Part shown: piece by piece, positions 1 to 7,572 of the stretch | How positions within the stretch are numbered: the first letter of the stretch is position 1 | Layout of the letters: each line of letters begins with the position of its first letter | DNA from: VXMF01 sp965206775 | GTDB taxonomy: Bacteria > Acidobacteriota > Terriglobia > Bryobacterales > UBA6623 | DNA: 64,000 nt | Direction of reading: 5' to 3' | Assembly: GCA_965206775.1 (NCBI GenBank) | Contig: CBDBKU010000003.1 | Span: 1,488,001 to 1,552,000, forward strand | Made by a program: the position numbers and the translations under genes | The notes under the pieces: generated by a model | The model's database searches: none | What the model was told of the DNA's origin: nothing | Seen by the model: only the letters and a program-made list of their open reading frames with translations

Positions 1-1
1 T

Positions 2-424
2 CCTCGCAACCAGTTCTCGACGGCTAACGTCGGGAACAGGATCTACGCCATCGGCGGCCAATACCACCACGACAGCATGCAACTCGATCAGCCACGGGTC
101 GACATTTACGACACCGCAACCGATTCCTGGAGCCGCGGTCCGGACTTGCCAAAGGGACATTCGCACGCCGAAGCCGGGACCTTTGTCCACGAGGGTCGGA
201 TTTACATGGTGGGCGGCCATACGACACCGGCTGGTGGAAGCAAGTCCGTCGATCCGGACATTCTGGTTCTAAAGCCAGGCGGTGACTGGGAACTGCTCGG
301 CAGGCTGCCGATGCCGCTGTCTTCGCCGGCCGCGGGCATTGCAGGCGACAAGCTCTACGTCGCCGGCGGTTCCAAGGACGGCTCTAGCGTGCAGGCAAGG
401 ATGTGGGTGACCGAGCTGCCTTGA
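2..424 (+). CDS. Kelch-repeat protein, C-terminal part (cut by window edge)
   Basis: The reading frame is open from the first bases of the window and ends at the TGA at 422-424, so only the last 140 residues or so are visible. It contains Kelch blades: a 'NRIYAIGG' strand, a 'VDIYDTATDSW' strand, 'GRIYMVGG' and 'DKLYVAGG'. The repeated hydrophobic-GG pattern followed by a Trp about 20 residues later is the hallmark of a Kelch beta-propeller. The family includes galactose-oxidase-like, sialate-binding and ligand-binding propellers, so no enzymatic role can be assigned. The start and any signal peptide lie outside the window. It is the only plus-strand gene before 3449. Confidence 0.8.
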   Translation, partial: PRNQFSTANVGNRIYAIGGQYHHDSMQLDQPRVDIYDTATDSWSRGPDLPKGHSHAEAGTFVHEGRIYMVGGHTTPAGGSKSVDPDILVLKPGGDWELLGRLPMPLSSPAAGIAGDKLYVAGGSKDGSSVQARMWVTELP

Positions 425-945
425 TCAACCGAACGGCTGCAACGCAAATCGCGTCTCGCCCGGGCGGTGCTGTGAGGACGTTGCGGCGCTCCCGCTATTC
501 GAAGGCTGCGCTCTGCGCGAACTGGCGGGAACATACGGCCCGAGTGGTGAGCCGGAGTGTCCCGACCTGAGCGGCTGGCGGCACATCCTTGCAGGCACAG
601 TAGGAGGTAGCACCCAGTCGAATCCCGACGAGACCGAGGAGTTGCGCAACGCTCCGGCTAGAGATGCATCCCTGCCTCTTGCTAGGTCCGAGCGATCCGT
701 CTCGGATTCCGTAAGCAAATGCAGACGGAAAGAAAAGATGCCGCACTCTCCTCCCAGCTCTGAATCTGGAGACAGCGAATTCCGATGTCGGGTCTTCGAA
801 GCTGGGAACACTCCGCGCTCCAAGGAGCAGTTCGAGCGCTCCCCGGAAAATTCGGGCGAACGAACGCGGGGAGGTTGCGAAAGCAAAGATACGGCTGACT
901 TACCCAACGGCACGAGCGAAGCTGCAAAAAACCTGAAGTGCAGGG
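425..945. other. 521-bp gap without a convincing gene
   Basis: Between the Kelch stop and the stop of the response regulator on the other strand I see only overlapping low-quality frames rich in Arg, Ser and Pro, with no recognisable motif. The two flanking genes converge here. No kinase partner for the regulator is present. Confidence 0.5.
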
Positions 946-1638
946 CTAGTCGGGCACGAACTCATAGCCCTTGCCGTAAACGGTTCGGATCCAGCGAGGA
1001 TTCCCCGGATCGTCTTCGATTTTCCTGCGCAGCCAGCCAACATGCACATCGACTGTCCGTGTTGGGGTCTTCGGTTGGTACTTCCAAACCTCGTTGAGAA
1101 GACGGCGGCGGGCCAGTGTTTCAGCCGGATGAGTCACGAAATAGTGCAACAGCTTGTACTCCTTCACGGAGAGCCGAAGGCGTTCGTTGGCACGCCATAC
1201 AGTCGCATGCTTCGAATCCACACGCAGGTCTCCGAATGCATGAACATGGGAAGCCGTCTCGTCGGTCGACGGCATGCTTCGACGCAAGAGAGCCCTGATT
1301 CGAGCGAGCAGTTCCAGAACCTCGAAGGGCTTGGCTAGATAGTCGTCTGCACCCACAGCAAAGCCTCGCAATCTGTCTTGCAGTTGCGTCTTCGCGGTCA
1401 GCATCAGGACAGGCGTGTCGATGCCTTGATTGCGCAATTCCCGGCAAACTTCTATTCCGTCCTTCACAGGCAGAATCAAGTCTAGGACGATCACGTCGAA
1501 TCCGCCTTGAGAGGCGAGTTGCAGGGCCGCTTCACCGTCATCGGCAGTGTCTACGTCGTATCCCGCCACGCAGAGGCTGTCCTCCAATCCAACTCTGATG
1601 CCAATCTCATCTTCAACCAAGAGCACGCGATGGAGCAT
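946..1638 (-). CDS. OmpR/PhoB-family response regulator
   Basis: This 230-residue two-domain transcription factor has a receiver domain at about 1-120 with the acidic pair E9/D10, phospho-acceptor D53 in 'VIVLDLILP', T81 in 'LMLTAK' and K103 in 'LAKPF'. All the canonical switch residues are present. Residues about 130-230 form a winged-helix DNA-binding domain, with 'RLSVKEYKLLHYFVTHP' and the C-terminal 'RTVDVHVGWLRRKIE' plus 'RTVYGKGYEF', typical of OmpR/PhoB proteins. The ATG at 1636-1638 has no clear Shine-Dalgarno. No histidine kinase lies on either side, so it is an orphan here; its kinase must be elsewhere. Targets cannot be predicted from sequence. Confidence 0.93.
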   Translation of the reverse strand: MLHRVLLVEDEIGIRVGLEDSLCVAGYDVDTADDGEAALQLASQGGFDVIVLDLILPVKDGIEVCRELRNQGIDTPVLMLTAKTQLQDRLRGFAVGADDYLAKPFEVLELLARIRALLRRSMPSTDETASHVHAFGDLRVDSKHATVWRANERLRLSVKEYKLLHYFVTHPAETLARRRLLNEVWKYQPKTPTRTVDVHVGWLRRKIEDDPGNPRWIRTVYGKGYEFVPD

Positions 1639-2766
1639 TAGTCTAAGAAACCTCTAACACGAAGGAAAGGAACCCGGTTCGCAAACAAGCTCGCCGTCAC
1701 GCACTGATCTTGCGATTCACGGCGTGAGGAATCTAGACAAAACTGTAGCAACTAGGCACCCTCCTCGTTCGCGAATCAGCACGTGCCGTAGGTTTTTCCG
1801 GGCTTATTCCCCCATTGGATCCCTTCGCCCGACGTTTCCGGGCACCCGGCCGAATTTCGATTTGGAATCGGACTGGCAGCTGCCGGAAAGGCTCCGGGAC
1901 GCTTTCCGAGCGGATTGAACAGGCCTTGCGCAACACAGCGACATATGCTGACGCAATCCTGTCACTACGACAGCATCGAGTATGCCAGAGCTAGGAGCTT
2001 GCGTGTGTTTCATGTGTGTTTCATGTGATTGCCGCGCAAATGCCGGTGTTCCTCGCCGTGCGCTGGCACGCGGCCCCGAGCGACTAACAATCCTATAGCG
2101 AGACCGCTGTGACGCGCGTTGCTCCCTCTCCGTTGGAATGCTGCTTGCTAGCTGCTTCCCCAGCGAGCTAGCCGTGCGGGGCATCACGCGCAGCCAGCTT
2201 ACGGAGTGTCTATTGGTCAGGATCGTACTCGCAGCCCCGTGGGCGATGTTTTCGATGCACGCTAGCTCGCACCCCGCGAAACGATAGAGCGCGATGCGTT
2301 CGACCGGACCTGCCCGCCAGCGTTCTTGGCAAGCGCCGTTTCCGGGTGGTTCGGGCCCGCCCGACCTAGCGCCGACTGTAGCTTGACTCTGTCCTAGTGC
2401 TTCGTCCGCATGATCGGTCACCGCTCTCCCTTTGCTGCGCCAGAACGGTCTCGTGCGAGCGCCAGGGAATCGCCGGGTGAATGCATCGAGCCCCTGGCGG
2501 GCACCCGGGACGGATTCCTCCTCGGACTTTGCTGAAAACAGGTCTTACAGCGGGGTATGCACCGAACGGTCCCAGCCCCGTTCCTGTGCAGGATCCCTGC
2601 GGGAACGCCCACCAGGGTACGGCCTGCGCCGTCGCACCCGCTTCGGTGTGCATCCATCCGGCGGGATGGCGCCAGCTGAGCTGCGGCAGCGGCGCTGTTG
2701 GGAAACTGCCTGCCCACGACCTGGTAGCGTCCCGGATCGTTGATCCGGCCCCAGTTGCACCTGCCT
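1639..2766. other. 1.1-kb region without a recognisable gene
   Basis: All six frames give only Arg/Ser/Pro/Ala-rich translations without domain motifs, and overlapping open frames on both strands reflect G+C-rich composition. A short tandem direct repeat of 11 bases (tgtgtttcatg, twice) lies near 2005-2027. The promoter of the response regulator should lie near 1640-1750. No remnant of a named family could be recognised. Confidence 0.5.
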
Positions 2767-3438
2767 CTAGGGGGTAGGCCCGCCTGTTGGCGTGGTGTTC
2801 AAGAACCTCCGCACGACCTTCGCCACATATGCGATTGTCTCCGAGTACGGCGGCAGCCCTTGGTGCTCCGCTACGCTTCCCGGTCCGGCATTGTACGCGG
2901 CCAGCGCCTTCACAAGTTGATCGCGGTCGCCGTCGTAGCGTTCCAGCATCTGCCTGAGGTACCGGGTTCCTCCTTCCAGATTCCCTGACAGGTCATTGGG
3001 ATCGACGTCCAGTTCAGCTGCCGTTTCTGGCATGAGCTGCATCAGTCCGACTGCGCCCTTGTGGGACACCGCATCCTGCCGGGCGCCCGATTCCGCCCAC
3101 ACGACTGCCCGCACCAAGTCTCGAGGCAGGCCAGCGAGGTCGGCGAACCGGTCAATCTCTTCCGCGAGCGCTACCCGCTTCTCAGTATCCGGCCTCTCAT
3201 CCTCAGTCGATTCGACCGCTGCGGGAGGCGCCAAGTCAGACTCCACCCGCATCACGTCCTCCACGGGCACTTCGATCCAGCCCCCGTTCGAGTGCAGCAG
3301 CCGCGCTGTGTCCGGCCCGTATTCGTACCGGTCCGCCTCCAAGCGGAAACCGTTGCGCAGGATCACAGTCTCGGCCCCTGCCAACGCCGATGCAAGCAGC
3401 AGGCAGGCTAGTAGACGCTGGGGACGGCTGTGTAGCAT
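2767..3438 (-). CDS. Exported lytic transglycosylase, SLT domain
   Basis: The 223-residue protein begins with a signal peptide (hydrophobic stretch about 8-21 ending Ala-Gly-Ala). A short beta-rich region of about 25-65 follows, then a soluble lytic transglycosylase domain at about 90-215. Visible family motifs are the catalytic Glu116 in 'VWAESGAR', 'GLMQLMP' at 131-137, 'AYNAGPG' at 181-187 and the closing 'TIAYV' near 201. Proteins of this type cleave peptidoglycan between MurNAc and GlcNAc to give 1,6-anhydro ends, in the periplasm. The first 65 residues resemble small DUF4124-like extensions but I cannot name them. The ATG lies only 10 bp from the proposed start of the divergent gene at 3449, so their promoters must sit in or over each other's coding sequence. 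Confidence 0.92.
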   Translation of the reverse strand: MLHSRPQRLLACLLLASALAGAETVILRNGFRLEADRYEYGPDTARLLHSNGGWIEVPVEDVMRVESDLAPPAAVESTEDERPDTEKRVALAEEIDRFADLAGLPRDLVRAVVWAESGARQDAVSHKGAVGLMQLMPETAAELDVDPNDLSGNLEGGTRYLRQMLERYDGDRDQLVKALAAYNAGPGSVAEHQGLPPYSETIAYVAKVVRRFLNTTPTGGPTP

Positions 3439-3448
3439 ACTTGCGTTC

Positions 3449-4681
3449 TTGAATCATAAGACGTTCGTATCCCACTTGGAGTGCAGTCGGACTGGCGAGA
3501 GATTGCCGCCAGGCACCCTCCACAACCTCTCCCCCCAAGGTGCGCCCCTGCTGGTTCGCTATGACCTCGACTGCGCGCGCCGAAGCCTTGACCGGGACGC
3601 CGTAGAGCATGGGCCGCGGAGCCTCTGGCGGTATGCCCCGCTGCTCCCGCTGTGCGATCTAGCGAATCTAGTCACGCTCGGCGAAGGCATGACGCCGCTC
3701 CTTGGAACGCCTCGACTGGCTGAGCGAATTGGCAGTGCGAGGTTGCTCGTCAAGGACGAGAGCGCGAATCCGACCGGCACTTTCAAGGCTCGCGGCATGG
3801 CAGTTGCGGTATCCATGGCCAACGAACTGGGTGTTCGGAAGCTTGCCGCCCCGTCCGCAGGAAATGCCGCGAGCGCTCTTGCCGCGTACGCGGCTAGGGC
3901 CGGCCTCGAAGCCCACCTTTTCATGCCTCGAGACGTGCCGCGCGCGAACGCCATCGAATGCGAGGCCATGGGGGCATGCGTCACTCTCGTCGACGGCCTG
4001 ATCAGCGATTGCGGTCGCATCGTTGCCGAGCGTCGAGGGGTGGAGGGCTGGTTCGAAGTATCGACGCTCAAGGAGCCGTATCGGATCGAGGGCAAGAAAA
4101 CCATGGGCCTGGAACTCGCTGAGCAGCTTGGTTGGCGCGTCCCCGATGCGATCTTCTACCCGACGGGCGGCGGTGTCGGCCTCATCGGCATGTGGAAGGC
4201 ATTCGCCGAGCTCGAGGCACTGGGCTGGATCGGGCCCAAGCGGCCAAGGATGATCGCCGTACAGGCTTCCGGCTGCGCGCCCATCGTCCGAGCTTGGGAT
4301 GCCGGCAAGCGGGAATCGGAATACTGGGAGAACGCCTCCACCGTTGCCAGCGGCTTGCGCGTGCCCAAGGCACTGGGCGATTTTCTCGTCCTGGAGGCGC
4401 TACGCGAGAGCGCGGGCATGGCAATAGCGATCGATGACCAGGAGACCCTTGAAGCGGGACAGCTGCTAGCCGAATCCGAAGGCCTGTTCGTCGCTCCCGA
4501 AGGCGCAGCCTGCGTCGCCGCGGCCCGCCGTCTGCTGCACGATGGCTTCCTGGCCCGCGACGACGAGCTGGTCATCTATAACACCGGATCCGGCTTGAAG
4601 TACCTCGAGGCTTGGGAAACCCGCTTCGAGCCGCAAGCAACCGCAAGGGAACGTCTCGGCGGGCTGATCGTGCCGCGCTGA
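3449..4681 (+). CDS. Threonine synthase-like PLP enzyme
   Basis: This is a fold-type II PLP enzyme of about 410 residues. The N-terminus ('FVSHLECSRTGERLP') matches the short Cys-containing start of stand-alone threonine synthase homologues. The PLP lysine is K113 in 'NPTGTFKARG', preceded by 'LLVKDES'; the phosphate-binding loop is 'PTGGGVG' and the C-terminal part holds 'NTGSGLKYLEAW'. Threonine synthase converts O-phosphohomoserine to threonine; related enzymes (cysteate synthase, threonine deaminase-like) share these motifs, so the substrate is not certain. No ATG fits: the homologous N-terminus begins at the TTG at 3449 or possibly the TTG at 3476. The frame is open much further upstream but there it runs antisense to the lytic transglycosylase. 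First gene of a plus-strand run leading to moaX. Confidence 0.85.
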   Translation: MNHKTFVSHLECSRTGERLPPGTLHNLSPQGAPLLVRYDLDCARRSLDRDAVEHGPRSLWRYAPLLPLCDLANLVTLGEGMTPLLGTPRLAERIGSARLLVKDESANPTGTFKARGMAVAVSMANELGVRKLAAPSAGNAASALAAYAARAGLEAHLFMPRDVPRANAIECEAMGACVTLVDGLISDCGRIVAERRGVEGWFEVSTLKEPYRIEGKKTMGLELAEQLGWRVPDAIFYPTGGGVGLIGMWKAFAELEALGWIGPKRPRMIAVQASGCAPIVRAWDAGKRESEYWENASTVASGLRVPKALGDFLVLEALRESAGMAIAIDDQETLEAGQLLAESEGLFVAPEGAACVAAARRLLHDGFLARDDELVIYNTGSGLKYLEAWETRFEPQATARERLGGLIVPR

Positions 4682-4717
4682 TATCGAATCCCTCCACTTG
4701 CGAGAATGAGGACGCGC

Positions 4718-5446
4718 ATGCGGGTCACGGTTCTCTTCTTCGGGCAGTTGAAGGACTTCATCGGTTGTTCGAGCGACGAGATTGAACTGCCGGCTGGCGC
4801 ATCCCTTGAAACGGTCTTCCAGCACTACTCGTCTCAAGAGCCGAGGCTCGCTCGCATGGCGGGCAGCGTCGCGATGGCGCGGAACCAGCGTTTCGCCCAT
4901 CCGAGCGAAGCGGTCGAAGACGGAGACGAAGTGGCACTCATGCCCCCAGTGAGCGGCGGCAGCGGCTGGCTAGCCAGTTCCGCTGCGCGCGGCGTGTTCG
5001 CGGCCGTGACCCGTGACCCGATCGACAGCAGGGCGCTTGCGGAGCGGACGCAAGGGAACGGCGATGGTGCCGTAATCGTCTTCGAGGGGGTAGTGCGCGA
5101 CAATTCCGGCGGCCGCCGGACGCTCTATCTGGATTACGAGTGCTATGTCCCGCTTGCCCTGCAGCAGCTCGAGGAGATTGGCCGCGGCTTGCTGGAGCGG
5201 CATCCGGTCCACGGCATTGCCTTGGTGCACCGGATCGGGCGCTTGCGGATCCGTGAAGCCAGCGTATCAATCGTGATCGCCGCGGCTCACCGGCGACCTG
5301 CCTACGAGGCGAGCCTCGAGGCGATCAACGAAGTGAAGCGAAAAGTGCCAGTCTGGAAGAAGGAGTACTTCGCCGACGGCGAGGTCTGGGTGGAAGGCCA
5401 GTGGGACGAGTCCGTGCCCGTCACAGCGGCGGAAGTACACGGCTAG
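4718..5446 (+). CDS. moaX: MoaD-MoaE fusion, molybdopterin synthase (MoaX-like)
   Basis: One frame joins both subunits of molybdopterin synthase. Residues 1-81 form a ubiquitin-like MoaD domain ending in 'PVSGG', the diglycine that must be free to carry the thiocarboxylate. The next residues 'SGWL' lead into MoaE, with 'GAVIVFEGVVRD' (about 117-128), 'HRIGRL' (about 171-176) and the two lysines K207 and K214 in 'VKRKVPVWKKE', which match the spacing of catalytic K119/K126 of E. coli MoaE. The enzyme converts cyclic pyranopterin monophosphate to molybdopterin in the cytoplasm. A comparable fusion, MoaX of Mycobacterium tuberculosis, is cleaved after the diglycine to become active; cleavage here is inferred. 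I prefer the ATG at 4718, with GAGG 7 nt upstream; 4706 is the alternative. It overlaps the next gene by 46 bp. Confidence 0.92.
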   Translation: MRVTVLFFGQLKDFIGCSSDEIELPAGASLETVFQHYSSQEPRLARMAGSVAMARNQRFAHPSEAVEDGDEVALMPPVSGGSGWLASSAARGVFAAVTRDPIDSRALAERTQGNGDGAVIVFEGVVRDNSGGRRTLYLDYECYVPLALQQLEEIGRGLLERHPVHGIALVHRIGRLRIREASVSIVIAAAHRRPAYEASLEAINEVKRKVPVWKKEYFADGEVWVEGQWDESVPVTAAEVHG

Positions 5447-6513
5447 CCGCCGCTCTGCTGCTGGTCGCTGCCTCTCTGGCGGCGCAGCAGTCGGAGCCCG
5501 TCGTGTTCACGGCCGACGTGCGCCTCGTTACCTTGCCGGTCACTGTCAAGGATTCCCGCGGAGCCCCCCTCGGCGATCTCAACCGCGGGGACTTCGAGAT
5601 TCTCGAAGAAAGCGTCCCCCGCGAGCTGACCGTCTTCGAGAGGCGAACTAACCGTCCCGTTTCTGTAGTGCTCATGGTGGATACGAGCCTCAGCACTGCG
5701 ATCGAACTGCGTTACGAGCGGCAATCCGCGAGCCGCTTCCTTGCGAACTTGCTCGGCCCCGCCTCCCAGCCTGGCGACAGCGCCGCGATCTACTCGTTCT
5801 CCGCCGACGTCGAAGTCCTCCAGCACTTCTCGCGAAACCACAAGGTGCTCGAAAAGGCCCTGAGTCGCGTGCGACCCGAGTCCGGGACGTCGGTCTACGA
5901 CGCCGTTCGGCTGGCCTCGAGAGAACTCGCTCGCCGGGACGGGCGCCGAGTCATCGTCATCATCACCGATGGCGGTGACACGACGAGCCGTTGGAAGTTC
6001 GCGGACGCGCTGAGGGCGGCGCACGACGCCGAGGCGGCGATCTACCCGCTAATCGTGTTGCCAATCCAAAGCGACGCTGGCCGGAACAGGGGCGGGGAGC
6101 ACGCCCTGATCACCCTTGCGGACAAGACCGGAGGGGAGACTTTCGTCCAGCACGGAACCACGAATCTCGACGCGGCATTCGGCGAGATCCTCCGCAACCT
6201 CCGCACCCAGTACTTGCTCGGTTTCTACCCCCTTCTGGAAGGCGTGTTTCGGAAGGAAGTGTTCCGCAATATCGAGATTCGCGTCGCTCGGGACGGAGCT
6301 GCGGTATTCGCGCGGTCGGGGTACTACGCAGATCCGTCCGCCCAGACGGTGGCGCCTCGCAAGAAGCGAGGCGCGCCGACAACGTTGCGCACGTTGCCGC
6401 AAGTCAAGGCTTCGGGCGATAGTGGCCCAGAACCGGAAGCACCGGCGGAAGATCCGCAGCGCGGGCCGCCAGACGGAAAGCCGAGGCCCCGGATCGTCAG
6501 GCCCGGTCCGTAG
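5401..6513 (+). CDS. Secreted VWA-domain protein, Acidobacterial type
   Basis: The 370-residue protein has a signal peptide (hydrophobic 14-28, 'ASLAAQQ'), a short beta domain ('VRLVTLPVTVKDSRG', 'GDFEILEE') and a von Willebrand factor A domain at about 86-290. The metal-ion-dependent adhesion site is visible as D94-T-S96-L-S98 in 'VVLMVDTSLST', with 'SGTSVYDAV' and 'IITDGGDT' further on. The N-terminal arrangement 'VTVKD..G..L...DFE..E' followed by VWA is the hallmark of the 'VWFA-related Acidobacterial domain' family, which supports the taxonomic assignment. The C-terminal 50 residues are Pro/Arg-rich and probably disordered. Function is unknown; VWA proteins usually mediate protein-protein contacts. 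GTG start at 5401 overlaps the end of moaX. Confidence 0.85.
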   Translation: MGRVRARHSGGSTRLAAALLLVAASLAAQQSEPVVFTADVRLVTLPVTVKDSRGAPLGDLNRGDFEILEESVPRELTVFERRTNRPVSVVLMVDTSLSTAIELRYERQSASRFLANLLGPASQPGDSAAIYSFSADVEVLQHFSRNHKVLEKALSRVRPESGTSVYDAVRLASRELARRDGRRVIVIITDGGDTTSRWKFADALRAAHDAEAAIYPLIVLPIQSDAGRNRGGEHALITLADKTGGETFVQHGTTNLDAAFGEILRNLRTQYLLGFYPLLEGVFRKEVFRNIEIRVARDGAAVFARSGYYADPSAQTVAPRKKRGAPTTLRTLPQVKASGDSGPEPEAPAEDPQRGPPDGKPRPRIVRPGP

Positions 6514-6563
6514 CCGGGCCAGTTCGGTGAGTCAGTTGTCACGCCGGGTTGCTAGCCTGTGGT

Positions 6564-7388
6564 GTGCCGCTAAACGCAACCGACTATATCCCTTTCGCAA
6601 CCGAACTTGCCCGCGGAGCGGGCGCGATACTCATGCAGCACTACGCCAACGTGCAGGTCGAGTACAAGGGGCGGTTCGATACCGTCACGGCCGCCGACCG
6701 GGCATCCGAGCGGTGGGTTGTTGAGCGCATCCGTTCGCGATTTCCGTCGCATTCGATCATTGCCGAGGAAGGCGGGAGCTTTGATGGGGACCGTGAGTTT
6801 GTTTGGTATATCGATCCGCTGGACGGCACGACCAACTTCGCTCACGGGTTGCCTCGGTTTTGCGTCAGCATCGGCCTTTGGGGCAGGGAAGAGGGCTTGG
6901 CGGGTGTTGTGTACGATCCGGTCCGCGATGACGTGTTCACCGCGGAGCGAGGGTCCGGGGCGTATCTGAACCGACGGCGCATTCGCGTGTCCGACGTGTC
7001 GGCCCTGGCGCACGGGCTGTTCGCGACTGGCTTCCCCAGTTCGATTCGAGATACCAATCCTAACCTTCACTACTTCCACCAAGTTGCCATGTCCACCCAC
7101 GGAGTGCGTCGTACCGGCTCGGCGGCGCTAGACCTGTGCTCGGTCGCCCAAGGCCACTTTGAAGGCTTCTGGGAGATCGGGCTCAAGTCGTGGGATGTGG
7201 GCGCCGGGTTGGTTGTCCTCTCCGAAGCCGGCGGCGAGTATCGCAATTTCGAAGGCGGCCGCTATCGGCCCGGCGCGGGGCGGATGGTTGCCACCAACGG
7301 CAAGGTGACGAAGCCGCTGCTCGAGCTCTTGGCCGAGGTGTCTCGCGGCGAGTGCCGCGTGCCGATTCCAAGGGTCTCTACTCCCTGA
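6564..7388 (+). CDS. Inositol monophosphatase family phosphatase
   Basis: The 274-residue protein is of the length usual for the family. It shows the three metal-binding motifs: 'IIAEEGG' (E68/E69), 'WYIDPLDGTTNFAHG' (D84, D87, then GT) and 'KSWDVGAG' near 205. These coordinate Mg2+ for hydrolysis of sugar or inositol phosphates. Members also act on fructose-1,6-bisphosphate or 3'-phosphoadenosine 5'-phosphate, and the sequence does not decide which. I place the start at GTG 6564, because the TTG at 6549 adds only five residues that do not fit the family; neither has a convincing ribosome-binding site. It lies about 50 bp behind the VWA gene and is probably co-transcribed. Confidence 0.9.
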   Translation: MPLNATDYIPFATELARGAGAILMQHYANVQVEYKGRFDTVTAADRASERWVVERIRSRFPSHSIIAEEGGSFDGDREFVWYIDPLDGTTNFAHGLPRFCVSIGLWGREEGLAGVVYDPVRDDVFTAERGSGAYLNRRRIRVSDVSALAHGLFATGFPSSIRDTNPNLHYFHQVAMSTHGVRRTGSAALDLCSVAQGHFEGFWEIGLKSWDVGAGLVVLSEAGGEYRNFEGGRYRPGAGRMVATNGKVTKPLLELLAEVSRGECRVPIPRVSTP

Positions 7389-7572
7389 ATACGGTCTCGC
7401 GATCTACGTTCCAAGCGAGCTGTTCAAAACATAAACGACTGAATTCGTTGCCCGTGGAAGGCCGAGCTATGGTATTGTAACAATTTCGTGCGGGATTCGT
7501 GCATCGTCGATCGGACGAGGCCCCTCCTAGGGCCGGTTCCTCGACTTGTGCGGAAGAGCGCTGTAAGTCAAT

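Noticed and set aside
425..913. 162-codon minus-strand frame after the Kelch gene
   Set aside because: No motif, Ser/Pro/Arg-rich, and competing frames of equal quality; looked for a histidine kinase and found none.
1804..2421. 205-codon minus-strand frame in the 1.1-kb gap
   Set aside because: Composition is Arg/Ser/Ala-rich as in shadow frames, no domain or ribosome-binding site, and overlapping frames on the other strand are equally open.
2996..3448. Long N-terminal extension of the threonine synthase-like frame
   Set aside because: The open frame here runs antisense to the lytic transglycosylase gene and its translation is Ser/Ala/Arg-rich without homology; family similarity begins near 3450.
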